Shown: positions 42,779 to 52,397 of the stretch, piece after piece
Layout: every line of letters begins with the position of its first letter
How positions within the stretch are numbered: the first letter of the stretch is position 1
DNA from: Flavobacterium sp. N1736
GTDB lineage: Bacteria; Bacteroidota; Bacteroidia; Flavobacteriales; Flavobacteriaceae
NCBI RefSeq assembly: GCF_025947065.1
Contig: NZ_CP109994.1
Coordinates: 1,240,001-1,304,000, forward strand
Direction of reading: 5' to 3'
DNA length: 64,000 bases
The notes under the pieces: generated by a model
Database searches by the model: none
What the model was told of the DNA's origin: nothing
What the model saw: only the letters and a program-made list of their open reading frames with translations
Position numbers and translations under genes: made by a program

Positions 42779-43444
42779 ATGGACGTAAAAATGCATTCTT
42801 CCTGGAAGCCAGTTTTAAATGAAGAATTTGAAAAACCATATTTCAACGAATTAATTGCTTTTGTAAAATCTGAATATACTGCTAAAATTTGTTATCCAAA
42901 AGGCAATCAAATTTTTTCAGCTTTTGATCATTGTCATTTTGATCAGGTAAAAGTTGTTATTATAGGACAAGACCCGTATCACGGACCAAATCAGGCGAAT
43001 GGTTTGTGTTTTTCTGTTAATGATGGAATTCCTTTTCCTCCCTCTCTTCAAAATATTTTTAAAGAAATTGAAACGGATTTAAATAAACCTATGCCTAAAT
43101 CGGGTAATCTTGAACGTTGGGCAGATCAGGGCGTTTTTCTTTTAAATGCTACTTTAACAGTTCGACAGTCTGAAGCCGGAAGCCATCAGGGAAAAGGCTG
43201 GGAAAAATTTACAGATGCTGTTATTAAACAGATTTCTGCTGAAAAGGAAAATGTTGTGTTCTTACTTTGGGGAGGTTTTGCTCAAAAAAAAGCCGCATTA
43301 ATTGACGCTTCAAAACATCATATTTTAAAATCAGGACATCCTTCTCCTTTAAGTGCAAATAGAGGGTTTTGGTTTGGAAACAAACACTTTAGTCTGACTA
43401 ATGCTTTTTTGAAATCAAAAGGAATGAAAGAGATTGAGTGGTAA
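42779..43444 (+). CDS. ung: Uracil-DNA glycosylase, family 1
   Basis: This 221-aa base-excision repair enzyme removes uracil from DNA. The catalytic water-activating motif reads VVIIGQDPYHGPNQANGLCFSV (residues 59-80), with Asp in GQDPYHG. The Phe that stacks on uracil and the PFPPSLQNIFKEI region follow. The leucine-loop motif is HILKSGHPSPLSANRGFWFG near residues 180-199, carrying the second catalytic His. The length is normal. The start ATG is preceded by the divergent mutS2 gene. A family B palindrome lies just downstream. Confidence 0.97.
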   Translation: MDVKMHSSWKPVLNEEFEKPYFNELIAFVKSEYTAKICYPKGNQIFSAFDHCHFDQVKVVIIGQDPYHGPNQANGLCFSVNDGIPFPPSLQNIFKEIETDLNKPMPKSGNLERWADQGVFLLNATLTVRQSEAGSHQGKGWEKFTDAVIKQISAEKENVVFLLWGGFAQKKAALIDASKHHILKSGHPSPLSANRGFWFGNKHFSLTNAFLKSKGMKEIEW

Positions 43445-43451
43445 TGTTTTT

Positions 43452-43551
43452 GTCATTTCGACGTAAGGAGAAATCATACAAGTGATTCCGTTCCTAAAAG
43501 CGCTAATCTTTGTCGAGTTTCTAGTGTGATTTCTCCTTACGTCGAAATGAC
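43452..43551. repeat. Palindromic repeat family B, copy 3
   Basis: This 100-bp element starts GTCATTTCGACGTAAGGAGA and ends with its complement …CGTCGAAATGAC; the arms match at almost every position. The inner section contains GCGCTAATCTTTGTCGAG. It lies between the convergent ung and DUF4258-like genes. Confidence 0.88.
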
Positions 43552-43561
43552 AAAAAAAACA

Positions 43562-43948
43562 CTATTTTTCAGCAGGCTTCTTAACAATTTCGTCAAGAAT
43601 TGCTTTATTTTCGTAGTTGATTACTTTTAAAATAATTTCCTGATTTTTAACTGTTTTTCCTTCTATAATATACAGTTTTCCTTTGTTTACCGGAACGTTA
43701 CTTTTGTCAAAATCAACATCTCCGTATGTCAGCGTATTTTTAATATCGGCAGTATCAACCCATTTTTCGTTTAAAGTCTGAATTGCTTTTGCAGAATATT
43801 GAAAGGGTTTTGTTCTTAGATTATTTAAAACTCTTGCGTTTGGAAAATAGTTGCAACGTGTATCTTTTCCACTAAAAACAAGGGCTACAAAAAAGCATCC
43901 CATAACCAGACCAATCAAATAATAAGCAAAACGATGTACGAACTTCAT
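43562..43948 (-). CDS. DUF4258-like membrane-anchored protein
   Basis: With the start at 43948 (MKFVHRFAYYLIGLVMGCFF) the product is 128 aa; a longer frame from 43966 adds six residues. One membrane helix lies at residues 7-27. The soluble part includes CNYFPNARVLNNLRTKPFQYS, YGDVDFDKSNVPVNKGKLYII and a final strand-rich region, a pattern that fits the DUF4258 family as I recall it. No catalytic residues are obvious. The gene lies 37 nt downstream of ald on the same strand and may share its mRNA. Confidence 0.7.
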   Translation of the reverse strand: MKFVHRFAYYLIGLVMGCFFVALVFSGKDTRCNYFPNARVLNNLRTKPFQYSAKAIQTLNEKWVDTADIKNTLTYGDVDFDKSNVPVNKGKLYIIEGKTVKNQEIILKVINYENKAILDEIVKKPAEK

Positions 43949-43984
43949 GAGTAAAATTTTTGGCAAAGGTACATTAAAGTTCTT

Positions 43985-45184
43985 TTAAAATACAAGTAAA
44001 TTAATATCGTTATCAGGTAAATCAAACCATTCGCCAATTGCTTTATTTGTTAGGATTCCGTGGTATAAATAGATTCCGTTTTTTAAACCTTTATTACATC
44101 TGATAGAACTTTCTAAACCGCCATCATCTGCTATTTGAAGTAGGTATGGTGTTAGTATGTTACTAATTGAAAGTGAGGCAGTTTTGGAATATCTTGATGG
44201 AATATTTGGTACACAATAATGTAGAACATTACTTTTTATGAATGTTGGTTTTTCGTGCGTTGTAACTTCTGATGTTTCAAAACAACCGCCTGTATCAATA
44301 CTTACATCTACAATTACGGCGCCTTTTTTCATGTGCTCCACCATCGTTTCAGTCACTATAATTGGGCAGCGTTCTTTTCCGCGCATAGCTCCAATAGCGA
44401 CATCACAACGTCTTAAAGCTTTTAGTAGTGCTTTTTGCTGAACTGTAGAAGTGAATATTCTTTGGTTTAAATTATTTTGTAAGCGGCGTAATTTGGTAAT
44501 CGAATTATCAAAAACCTTTACGTTTGCTCCTAAACCAATGGCGGTTTTGGCAGCAAATTCGCCAACTGTTCCTGCGCCTAAAATAACGACTTCGGTAGGA
44601 GGGACGCCGGTAATGTTTCCGAATAAAAGCCCTTTTCCGAATTCGTCAGTAATCATCAATTCTGATGCTATAAGTATAGAAGCTGTTCCGGCAATTTCGC
44701 TTAAAGATTTTACAGCCGGATAAGAACCGTCTTCGTCCTTAATATATTCAAAAGCAAGTGCAGTTATTTTTTTCTGTGCCAAAGCTTCAAAATAAGCTTT
44801 CTTTTTTGTTTTTAACTGAATGGCAGAAATAATAATCGTTTCAGGATTAATCATCTCAATTTCAGCTAATGTTGGCGGTTCGACTTTAAGCAGCATTGGG
44901 CAGCCAAATACTTTTTTTGTATCTTTTGTAACTTCTGCGCCCGCATCACTGTATTCTTTATCAGAATAACTCGAACTTTCTCCGGCGCCTGATTCAATCA
45001 TAACGCGGTGACCTTCGTAAGTTAACGAATTTACTGCGTCCGGCGTCAGGCAAATACGACGTTCCTGATAACTTGTTTCTTTAGGTATCCCTATGAAAAG
45101 CTCTCTTTTAAAGCGGCCCACTTCAAGTTTTTCTTCTTGTGGCAACAATTGTTGTTTCGTAAATGGAGTTAAGGTTATTGACAT
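43985..45184 (-). CDS. ald: Alanine dehydrogenase
   Basis: This 399-aa NAD-dependent enzyme interconverts L-alanine with pyruvate and ammonia. The substrate domain starts FIGIPKETSYQERRICLTPDAV and shows VMIESGAGESSSYSDKEY near residue 60. The NAD fold reads VPPTEVVILGAGTVGEFAAKTAIGLGANVKVFDNS near residues 195-230. VVDVSIDTGGCFETSEVTTH, with the motif VDVSIDTGG, lies near residue 280. The protein is about 30 residues longer than classical Ald at the N-terminus, in the style of the Bacteroidota alanine dehydrogenases. tsaE and porX lie upstream on the same strand, an arrangement I know from other Flavobacterium genomes. Confidence 0.92.
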   Translation of the reverse strand: MSITLTPFTKQQLLPQEEKLEVGRFKRELFIGIPKETSYQERRICLTPDAVNSLTYEGHRVMIESGAGESSSYSDKEYSDAGAEVTKDTKKVFGCPMLLKVEPPTLAEIEMINPETIIISAIQLKTKKKAYFEALAQKKITALAFEYIKDEDGSYPAVKSLSEIAGTASILIASELMITDEFGKGLLFGNITGVPPTEVVILGAGTVGEFAAKTAIGLGANVKVFDNSITKLRRLQNNLNQRIFTSTVQQKALLKALRRCDVAIGAMRGKERCPIIVTETMVEHMKKGAVIVDVSIDTGGCFETSEVTTHEKPTFIKSNVLHYCVPNIPSRYSKTASLSISNILTPYLLQIADDGGLESSIRCNKGLKNGIYLYHGILTNKAIGEWFDLPDNDINLLVF

Positions 45185-45312
45185 GGGTTATGCGAAAAAT
45201 TAAGGGTACAAATTACGTAAAAAGTTTTAAAATTAGTGCAAATATTCTGCTAATACTAAAAGCGAATTTTAAGATATTATTTTTTCTGTTTTTAGAGTAT
45301 TTTATATTTGCT

Positions 45313-45366
45313 AAAAACTTTGTGAATCTCTGTGAAAGTTTTAACACGGAGATTCACAAAGTTTTT
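45313..45366. repeat. 18-bp perfect inverted repeat between tsaE and ald
   Basis: Arms AAAAACTTTGTGAATCTC (45313-45330) and the exact complement (45349-45366) enclose an 18-nt loop. It lies 20 nt beyond the tsaE stop on the minus strand, so it could end the tsaE transcript. Confidence 0.6.
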
Positions 45367-45386
45367 CACAGAGTTTCATAAAGATT

Positions 45387-45794
45387 TTAAATTAATTCCA
45401 GTTCTCTTTTTCCATCTGGCAATAACTTAATATTGATTGTTGAAGTTTCTTCAGGAAGCAGATTTTCAATTTTTTCAGACCATTCAATAAAACACCAGTT
45501 TTCGGAGTATAAATAATCATCAACGCCCATATCTAGCGCTTCCGTTTCTTTGTTTAATCGGTAAAAATCAAAGTGATACACTATTTCGTTTTGTGAAGTA
45601 AAGTATTCATTTACCAAAGAAAAAGTTGGGCTGCTTGTTGCATCTTTAACTCCTAAACTTTTGCATAATTGTTTAATTAAAGTAGTTTTTCCTACGCCCA
45701 TTTCTCCGTTAAAAAGGATGATTTTCTTTGGGTTTTGGACTAAAATCTGTTCGGCTACTTCTTGAATCTGATCTAATGAAAAAACGATATTCAT
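45387..45794 (-). CDS. tsaE: tRNA t6A biosynthesis ATPase TsaE
   Basis: This 135-aa P-loop ATPase works with TsaB and TsaD to attach threonylcarbamoyl to A37 of tRNA. Walker A is LFNGEMGVGKTTLIKQLCKS (residues 29-48), followed by SSPTFSLVNEY, the switch-type region. VYHFDFYRL near residue 72 is the Walker B-like region, and ENWCFIEWSEKIENLLPEE is the C-terminal signature. The length is normal. It lies between porX and ald on the same strand. Confidence 0.95.
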   Translation of the reverse strand: MNIVFSLDQIQEVAEQILVQNPKKIILFNGEMGVGKTTLIKQLCKSLGVKDATSSPTFSLVNEYFTSQNEIVYHFDFYRLNKETEALDMGVDDYLYSENWCFIEWSEKIENLLPEETSTINIKLLPDGKRELELI

Positions 45795-45881
45795 TTTTTT
45801 TAAAGTTACAAAGGTTCAAAGAGGAAAAGTTCTGAGGTTTTTCTCTTGAAGGCATTGGTTTATATTTAGTTTTAATAGTCT

Positions 45882-45926
45882 CAGTTGCAGTTTTCAGTCT
45901 CAGATGAAAACTGAAAACTGCAACTG
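45882..45926. terminator. porX downstream hairpin
   Basis: Arms CAGTTGCAGTTTTCAG (45882-45897) and the exact complement (45911-45926) enclose a 13-nt loop. The hairpin starts 11 nt past the porX stop. On the minus strand no strong T tract follows, so termination is plausible but unproven. Confidence 0.5.
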
Positions 45927-45937
45927 AAAACCGTTTT

Positions 45938-47491
45938 TTATTTCGGATTAAATACCAAAAACGGAATAATCATTTCTTCTAAAGAAATTCCGCCATGCTG
46001 ATACGTGTTTTTGTAATAACTTACATAATGATTGTAGTTGTTTACGTAGGCTAAAAACAAATCATTTTTGGCAAAAATAAACGAACTGCTCATATTTATA
46101 GCCGGCAAACCAATTGTTTTAGGTTCTTTTACCACATAAACATCTTTTTGTTCATAGGTTAAACTACGTCCGGTTTTGTAACGCAAATTTAAACTTGTAT
46201 TTTTATCTCCAACAACTTTCGACGGGTTTTTTACATTAATTGTTCCGTGATCTGTAGTTAGAATTAATTTAAAACCTAAAAGTTGTGCTTGCTGAATAAT
46301 TTCCAGTAATGGCGAATTTTTAAACCAGCTTAATGTTAAGGAACGATACGCTTTATCATCAGAAGCAAGTTCTTTTACAACTTCCATTTCGGTTTTTGCG
46401 TGCGATAACATATCTACAAAATTGTAAACAACTGTTACCAAGTCATTTCCTTTTAAGGCTTTAAAGTTTTCGGCTAATTTTTTTCCACCGGCATAATTGG
46501 TGATTTTAAAATAATCTTCTTTGATATCTAAACCTAAACGTTTTAATTGTGCCGATAAAAATTCTGCTTCATAAAGGTTTTTTCCGCCGTCTTCGACATC
46601 ATTTTTCCAGTATTCAGGAAATTTCTTTTCCATTTCCAAAGGCAGTAAACCAGAGAAAATTGCATTTCTGGCATATTGCGTTGCTGTTGGAAGTATAGAG
46701 AAATACGGAACTTCTTTTTCTAATTTATAATAATTGGCTACGACAGTTTCAAAAGATTTCCATTGATCGTAACGCAAATTATCAATTACAACAAATAAAA
46801 CGGGTTTGTCTTTCTTTTTAATTTCGGGAACAACCAGTTCTTTAAATAAGGTATGCGACTGAATAGGCTTGTCTGCTTTTGGCGCAAACCAATCTTCATA
46901 ATTTCTTTCAATGTATTTTCCAAATTGCGAATTGGCTTCTACTTTTTGCGATTCAAGAATTTCAATCATTCCCTGATCGTTGATGTTCTCCAATTCCAGT
47001 TCCCAGAAAATCAGTTTTTTATATAGTTCTACCCAATCTTCATAGGAATTAACCATTGCTAATTCCATCGAAATTTTTCTAAATTCTTTTTGATAATCTA
47101 AAGTCGTTTTTTCAGAAATTAGTCTCGAATGATCCAGATTTTTCTTCAAACTCAATAAAATCTGGTTTGGATTTACGGGTTTTATCAAATAATCAGCGAT
47201 TTTAGAACCAATGGCTTCTTCCATTATATATTCTTCTTCGCTTTTGGTAATCATTATCATCGGTATTGCCGATTTTTTCTCTTTCATTTCTGAAAGTGTT
47301 TCCAAACCACTCATTCCCGGCATGTTTTCATCCAAAAAGACAATATCAAAATTATCTTCTTCGAACAAGGCAATCGCGTCCAGACCGTTATTTGAAGTTG
47401 TTACAGTGTAGTTTTTCTTTTCGAGAAATAATATATGTGGCTTTAAAAGATCGATTTCGTCATCAACCCAAAGTATTTTGATCTTATCCAT
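45938..47491 (-). CDS. porX: T9SS regulator PorX
   Basis: This 517-aa protein has a receiver domain and a C-terminal alkaline-phosphatase-superfamily domain. This is the layout of PorX, the response regulator of type IX secretion that works with the kinase PorY and the sigma factor SigP. The receiver begins KIKILWVDDEIDLLKPHIL, and the phospho-acceptor Asp is in IVFLDENMPGMSG (near residue 54), with the Lys in YLIKPVNP. The effector domain shows VLFVVIDNLRYDQWKSFE near residue 228 and LILTTDHGTINVKNP near residue 412, the metal-binding motifs. The receiver and phosphatase-like parts are joined by a long helical segment. Confidence 0.95.
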   Translation of the reverse strand: MDKIKILWVDDEIDLLKPHILFLEKKNYTVTTSNNGLDAIALFEEDNFDIVFLDENMPGMSGLETLSEMKEKKSAIPMIMITKSEEEYIMEEAIGSKIADYLIKPVNPNQILLSLKKNLDHSRLISEKTTLDYQKEFRKISMELAMVNSYEDWVELYKKLIFWELELENINDQGMIEILESQKVEANSQFGKYIERNYEDWFAPKADKPIQSHTLFKELVVPEIKKKDKPVLFVVIDNLRYDQWKSFETVVANYYKLEKEVPYFSILPTATQYARNAIFSGLLPLEMEKKFPEYWKNDVEDGGKNLYEAEFLSAQLKRLGLDIKEDYFKITNYAGGKKLAENFKALKGNDLVTVVYNFVDMLSHAKTEMEVVKELASDDKAYRSLTLSWFKNSPLLEIIQQAQLLGFKLILTTDHGTINVKNPSKVVGDKNTSLNLRYKTGRSLTYEQKDVYVVKEPKTIGLPAINMSSSFIFAKNDLFLAYVNNYNHYVSYYKNTYQHGGISLEEMIIPFLVFNPK

Positions 47492-47711
47492 AAACAGTTT
47501 TAATTTTAATGCAATTTAAATGTATAGAACTTAAAAAGTATTAAAAATAGTATAAAATTCAGAATAACAATTTGAGATTTATTTCAAATTTAATTTTAGT
47601 TCTGTTATTACCTAAGAAATTAATACTGTAAAATCGCAATTTTTTAAGTGAAAAACCCAAAGCTGTTTATAGTTAATTACTTATATTTGTTGACCAAAAA
47701 ATAACCAAATA
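47492..47711. other. Spacer between porX and HD gene
   Basis: This 220-nt divergent spacer presumably holds the promoters of porX and of the HD gene. I saw no RNA structure and no perfect TTTG-N19-TAnnTTTG match. Confidence 0.5.
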
Positions 47712-48941
47712 GTGACCCATATTAATAAATTAAAAATATTTAATGATCCCATTTATGGGTTTATTTCCATCCCGAACGAGCTTATTTACGACTTAATTCA
47801 GCATCCGTATTTTCAGCGTTTGCGCCGTATTTCTCAAATGGGACTTTCTTATTTGGTATATCCGGGAGCAAATCATACTCGTTTTCATCATGCCTTAGGA
47901 TGCATGCATTTAATGCAAAAAGCTATTGAAACACTTCGTTTTAAAGGCGTTGCAATTTCAAATGAGGAAGAATGTGCTTTGTTAATCGCCATTTTACTAC
48001 ACGATATTGGTCATGGGCCATTTTCGCATGCTATGGAAAAAAGCATTGTTGAAGATGTGCATCATGAGGCTATTTCGTTGTTATTCATGAATCAGATTAA
48101 TGAGGAATTTGACGGAAAGTTAAGTCTGGCAATTCAGGTTTTTAAAGGAGAATATCATAGAAAATTCATGCTGCAACTAATTTCTAGTCAGTTAGATATG
48201 GATAGAATGGATTATCTGAAAAGAGACAGTTTTTATACAGGAGTTGCAGAAGGAAATGTAAATTCTGAACGATTGATTCAGATGATGAATGTTGTGGATG
48301 ATATTTTGGTTATTGAAGAAAAAGGAATTTATTCGGTTGAGAAATTTTTGCTTTCAAGAAGGTTAATGTATTGGCAGGCTTATTTGCACAAAACGAGTTT
48401 GGTTGCCGAATTAATTTTGATGAAGGTTTTGAAAAGAGCCAAAGAACTTACCTTAAAAGGGGTTAAACTGCCTTGTAGTGAGCCACTTTCGTATTTTATG
48501 CAAAACAAAATTACATTGGAGGATTTTGATGCCGAAATACTGGATTTGTTTTCACAATTGGATGATTTTGATATTATAAGTGCTTTAAAAGCATGGCAAA
48601 AACAGGATGATTTTATACTTTCTACTTTAAGTAAAATGATCATTAACAGGGATTTACTAAAGATTAAATTGAGTGCAGAAAAGATTCCGATGGAAGAATC
48701 CCAATCGCTAAAGGAAGAATTTGCAGAGGAACATCATATTTCATCGGTAGATGCGGGATATTTTATATTTCGGGGCAAAATAAAAAATCAGGCATACAGT
48801 AAAGAGGCCGAACCGATACGAATTTTGAAAAAAGATAAAACAATTGAGGATGTTGTTGAAGCTTCTGATCAGCTGAATTTGAAATCATTATCTAAATTGG
48901 TGACAAAATATTACATCTGTTATCCAAAACAACTTATCTAA
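47712..48941 (+). CDS. HD domain phosphohydrolase (dGTPase-like)
   Basis: This 409-aa protein starts at a GTG (MTHINKLKIFNDPIYGF); the sequence from that codon matches the usual N-terminus of the family, and no in-frame ATG lies upstream. The HD domain shows FQRLRRISQMGLSYLVYPGANHTRFHHALGC, in which RFHH is the first metal-binding position. ALLIAILLHDIGHGPFSHAME carries the HD pair, and MDRMDYLKRDSFYTG provides the last Asp. Such proteins hydrolyse dNTPs or related nucleotides. It is followed at 39 nt by lpxD and may share transcription with the lipid A genes. Confidence 0.9.
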   Translation: MTHINKLKIFNDPIYGFISIPNELIYDLIQHPYFQRLRRISQMGLSYLVYPGANHTRFHHALGCMHLMQKAIETLRFKGVAISNEEECALLIAILLHDIGHGPFSHAMEKSIVEDVHHEAISLLFMNQINEEFDGKLSLAIQVFKGEYHRKFMLQLISSQLDMDRMDYLKRDSFYTGVAEGNVNSERLIQMMNVVDDILVIEEKGIYSVEKFLLSRRLMYWQAYLHKTSLVAELILMKVLKRAKELTLKGVKLPCSEPLSYFMQNKITLEDFDAEILDLFSQLDDFDIISALKAWQKQDDFILSTLSKMIINRDLLKIKLSAEKIPMEESQSLKEEFAEEHHISSVDAGYFIFRGKIKNQAYSKEAEPIRILKKDKTIEDVVEASDQLNLKSLSKLVTKYYICYPKQLI

Positions 48942-48980
48942 AATTAACATTTAAAATCTATTTTTTATATTTTTGTCGCG

Positions 48981-50024
48981 ATGAAATTTACAGCAGAACA
49001 AATAGCAGGAATTTTAGAAGGAGAAATTGTTGGTAATCCCAATGTAGAAGTTTCCCGCTTATCTAAAATCGAAGAAGGCGAGGAAGGATCGCTTACTTTT
49101 TTGGCTAACCCAAAATATATCAACTACATATATACTACAAAAGCGAGCGTAACGATTGTTAACGACAGCTTTGTACCAGAAGCCGAAATCACTACAACTT
49201 TAATTAAAGTAGAAGATGCGTATGCCTCTTTTTCTAAACTTTTGCAGTTTTACAATCAGGTAAAACTGAATAAAAACGGGATTGAAGCGCACTCTTTTAT
49301 AACGGAAGGAACTAAATATGGCGAAAATCTATACTTGGGAAGCTTTAGTTATATTGGTCAAAATGTGATTTTAGGCAATAATGTGAAGATTTACCCAAAT
49401 AGTTTTATTGGTGATAATGTTGTTATTGGTGATAATGTATATATTTTTGCCGGGGCTAAGATTTATTCTGAAACCGTAATTGGCAATAATTGTACAATAC
49501 ATTCAGGAACAATTATAGGTGCAGATGGTTTTGGTTTTGTACCAAATGAAGAAGGGGTTTATAGTAAAGTACCGCAAATTGGTAATGTTATTATAGAAGA
49601 TAATGTTGATATTGGTGCAAATACTACAATAGACAGAGCAACTCTGGGATCTACAATTATTAGAAACGGAGTTAAATTAGACAATCAAATTCAGATTGCA
49701 CATAATGTAGAAATTGGTAAAAACACTGTAATCGCTGCTCAATCAGGCGTTGCGGGTTCTACAAAAATTGGCGAAAACTGTATGATTGGCGGGCAGGTTG
49801 GTATCGCAGGTCATTTAATAATAGGTAATAACGTTAGGCTTCAGGCGCAGTCCGGAGTTGCAAGAAATATTAAAGATGATGAAGTGCTGCAAGGTTCTCC
49901 ATCGCTTGGATATGCTGATTTTAATAAGTCATACGTTCATTTTAAGAATTTACCTAAAATTGTGGCCGAACTGGAAGAATTGAAGAAACAAATAATAAAC
50001 CCAAAAAATGGAAATAATGGTTAA
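48981..50024 (+). CDS. lpxD: UDP-3-O-(3-hydroxyacyl)glucosamine N-acyltransferase
   Basis: This 347-aa enzyme adds the N-linked acyl chain in lipid A synthesis. The N-terminal uridine-binding domain starts [16 protein letters not shown]. From residue about 100 the left-handed beta-helix is built of hexapeptide repeats ([20 protein letters not shown] and many similar). The catalytic His is in [15 protein letters not shown] near residue 237. [15 protein letters not shown] is a typical late coil. Its last 17 nt overlap the start of lpxC-fabZ, so the two are translationally linked. A TATTTTTG box (48968-48975) lies only 5 nt before the start codon, suggesting a very short or absent leader. Confidence 0.94.
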   Translation: MKFTAEQIAGILEGEIVGNPNVEVSRLSKIEEGEEGSLTFLANPKYINYIYTTKASVTIVNDSFVPEAEITTTLIKVEDAYASFSKLLQFYNQVKLNKNGIEAHSFITEGTKYGENLYLGSFSYIGQNVILGNNVKIYPNSFIGDNVVIGDNVYIFAGAKIYSETVIGNNCTIHSGTIIGADGFGFVPNEEGVYSKVPQIGNVIIEDNVDIGANTTIDRATLGSTIIRNGVKLDNQIQIAHNVEIGKNTVIAAQSGVAGSTKIGENCMIGGQVGIAGHLIIGNNVRLQAQSGVARNIKDDEVLQGSPSLGYADFNKSYVHFKNLPKIVAELEELKKQIINPKNGNNG

Positions 50025-51405
50025 ACAGAAGACCATCAAAAATGAAATTTCGCTAACAGGAGTTGGATTACACACTGGAAAAGAAGTTACAATGACTTTT
50101 AAACCAGCTCCAATTAATAACGGTTTCACTTTTGTAAGAATTGATTTGCAAGGTCAGCCAGTGATTGAAGCTGATGCTAATTATGTTGTTAATACACAAA
50201 GAGGTACAAATTTAGAAAAATTAGGTGTAAAAATCCAGACTCCGGAACACGTTTTGGCTGCATTGGTTGGATGTGATCTGGATAATGTTATCATAGAATT
50301 AAATGCTTCTGAACTGCCTATTATGGACGGTTCTTCAAAATATTTTGTTGAAGCTATTGAAAAAGCCGGAATCGAAGAACAAGATTCTAAACGTAATGTT
50401 TATGTAGTAAAAGAAGTTATTTCGTTTACTGATGAAGCTACGGGAAGTGAGATTTTGGTAATGCCAAGCGATGATTATCAAGTTACTGCAATGGTTGATT
50501 TTGGTACTAAAGTTTTAGGTACTCAAAATGCTACTATGAAAAGTATTGCCGATTTTAAAGATGAAATCGCAAATTCAAGAACTTTTAGTTTCCTGCATGA
50601 GTTAGAGTCTTTATTAGAACATGGTTTAATTAAAGGCGGAGATTTAAATAATGCTATTGTTTATGTAGATAAGGAAATATCTGACTCTACAATGGAAAAT
50701 TTAAAGAAGGCTTTTGGTAAGGATAAAATTTCGGTAAAACCAAATGGTGTTTTAGATAACCTTACTTTACATTATCCAAACGAAGCTGCGCGTCATAAAT
50801 TATTAGATGTTGTGGGTGATTTAGCTTTAATTGGTGTTAGAATTCAAGGAAAAATTATTGCAAATAAGCCTGGGCATTACGTAAATACCCAATTTGCTAA
50901 AAAGATTGGAAAAATCATTAAAATCGAACAAAGAAATCATGTTCCGGTTTATGATCTGAATAAAGAACCTTTGATGGATATTCACAAAATCATGGCGATG
51001 TTACCTCACCGTCCACCATTTTTGTTGATTGACAGAATTATAGAAATGTCTGACCGCCATGTAGTTGGTTTGAAAAATGTTACAATGAATGAAAATTTCT
51101 TTGTAGGACATTTTCCTGAGGCTCCGGTAATGCCGGGAGTTTTAATTGTTGAAGCTATGGCTCAAACAGGAGGAATTTTGGTTTTAAGCACGGTTCCGGA
51201 TCCTGAAAATTATTTAACATATTTCATGAAAATTGATAATGTTAAATTCAAACATAAAGTATTGCCCGGAGATACGCTGATTTTCAAATGCGAATTGATT
51301 TCTCCTATCCGTAGAGGAATCTGTCATATGCAGGCAAATGCTTACGCAAATGGTAAATTAGTTACTGAGGCAGAATTAATGGCGCAAATTGTAAAAAAAC
51401 AATAA
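50008..51405 (+). CDS. lpxC-fabZ: Bifunctional LpxC deacetylase / FabZ dehydratase
   Basis: This 465-aa fusion is typical of Bacteroidota. The N-terminal LpxC domain (residues 1-305) removes the acetyl group from UDP-acyl-GlcNAc, the committed step of lipid A. It shows the zinc ligand His in [12 protein letters not shown], then [16 protein letters not shown], and the [22 protein letters not shown] motif with two further zinc/catalytic residues (His and Asp). The FabZ domain (residues 320-465) dehydrates hydroxyacyl-ACP. It has [14 protein letters not shown] and the catalytic [28 protein letters not shown] at 50017 is an alternative start. lpxD overlaps the start, and lpxA follows at 74 nt. 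Confidence 0.95.
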   Translation: MEIMVKQKTIKNEISLTGVGLHTGKEVTMTFKPAPINNGFTFVRIDLQGQPVIEADANYVVNTQRGTNLEKLGVKIQTPEHVLAALVGCDLDNVIIELNASELPIMDGSSKYFVEAIEKAGIEEQDSKRNVYVVKEVISFTDEATGSEILVMPSDDYQVTAMVDFGTKVLGTQNATMKSIADFKDEIANSRTFSFLHELESLLEHGLIKGGDLNNAIVYVDKEISDSTMENLKKAFGKDKISVKPNGVLDNLTLHYPNEAARHKLLDVVGDLALIGVRIQGKIIANKPGHYVNTQFAKKIGKIIKIEQRNHVPVYDLNKEPLMDIHKIMAMLPHRPPFLLIDRIIEMSDRHVVGLKNVTMNENFFVGHFPEAPVMPGVLIVEAMAQTGGILVLSTVPDPENYLTYFMKIDNVKFKHKVLPGDTLIFKCELISPIRRGICHMQANAYANGKLVTEAELMAQIVKKQ

Positions 51406-51479
51406 TAATTTTATCAAATTTATTGTTTACGTTTGTTGCCCAAATTAGATTATTTTAATTTAAAATATAAAACTTACAG

Positions 51480-52265
51480 ATGAATCAACCATTAGCATAT
51501 GTTCATCCTGGCGCTAAAATCGCTAAAAATGTTGTAATTGAGCCTTTTACAACAATTCACAATAATGTTGTTATTGGTGATGGTACCTGGATTGGTTCAA
51601 ATGTAACCATTATGGAAGGCGCTCGAATTGGTAAAAATTGCAATATTTTTCCGGGAGCGGTAATTTCTGCGGTACCACAAGATTTAAAATTTGGCGGAGA
51701 AGATTCTCTTGCGATAATTGGCGACAATTGTACGATTAGAGAGTGTGTAACTATAAATAGAGGTACAGTTGCTTCAGGGCAAACTATTTTGGGTAACAAT
51801 TGTTTAGTTATGGCTTATGCCCATATTGCGCATGATTGTGAGATTGGAAATAATGCTATTATTGTAAACGGAGTTGCTCTTGCAGGTCACGTAGTTGTTG
51901 GTAATCACGCAGTTATTGGTGGTTTGGCAGCTATTCACCAATTTATTCATATTGGAGATCATGCTATGATTTCTGGTGGATCTTTGGTTAGAAAAGATGT
52001 TCCGCCTTATACAAAAGCGGCAAAAGAACCATTATCATACGTAGGAATTAATTCTGTTGGTTTAAGAAGAAGAGGATTTAGTACTGAAAAAATTAGAGAA
52101 ATTCAGGAAATTTACAGAATTTTATATCAAAAAAATTACAATACTACTCAGGCTTTAAGTATTATTGAAGCTGAAATGGAAGCTACTCCTGAGAGAGATG
52201 AAATTCTGGATTTTATCAGAAATTCATCAAGAGGAATTATGAAAGGTTATTCAGGGAATTATTAA
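51480..52265 (+). CDS. lpxA: Acyl-ACP-UDP-GlcNAc O-acyltransferase
   Basis: This 261-aa enzyme performs the first acyl transfer of lipid A synthesis. The left-handed beta-helix runs from residue 5 to about 185 (AYVHPGAKIAKNVVIEPFTTI onward), and the catalytic His is in NCLVMAYAHIAHDCEIGNN (around residue 123). IHQFIHIGDHAMISGGSLVRKDVPPY closes the helix. A C-terminal helical domain (residues 190-261, GLRRRGFSTEKIREIQEIYRILY) completes the fold. The length and order are normal. It lies last in the lpxD, lpxC-fabZ, lpxA series. Confidence 0.95.
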   Translation: MNQPLAYVHPGAKIAKNVVIEPFTTIHNNVVIGDGTWIGSNVTIMEGARIGKNCNIFPGAVISAVPQDLKFGGEDSLAIIGDNCTIRECVTINRGTVASGQTILGNNCLVMAYAHIAHDCEIGNNAIIVNGVALAGHVVVGNHAVIGGLAAIHQFIHIGDHAMISGGSLVRKDVPPYTKAAKEPLSYVGINSVGLRRRGFSTEKIREIQEIYRILYQKNYNTTQALSIIEAEMEATPERDEILDFIRNSSRGIMKGYSGNY

Positions 52266-52395
52266 TTTTAGAGTTTAGATTTCTGATTTTAGATTTCTAA
52301 GCTGCAGATTAAAAAATAATATCATTAAATATAAAAAATGAAGATTGATTCTGTTGAGAATCTAAAATCTACATTCTAAAATCTAAAATAAAAAC
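52266..52395. repeat. Phrase inverted repeat (TTTAGATTTC type)
   Basis: AGAGTTTAGATTTCTGATTTTAG phrases (52268-52303) are answered by GAATCTAAAATCTACATTC and AAATCTAAAATA (52361-52390). It may terminate lpxA transcription. Confidence 0.6.
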
Positions 52396-52397
52396 AA

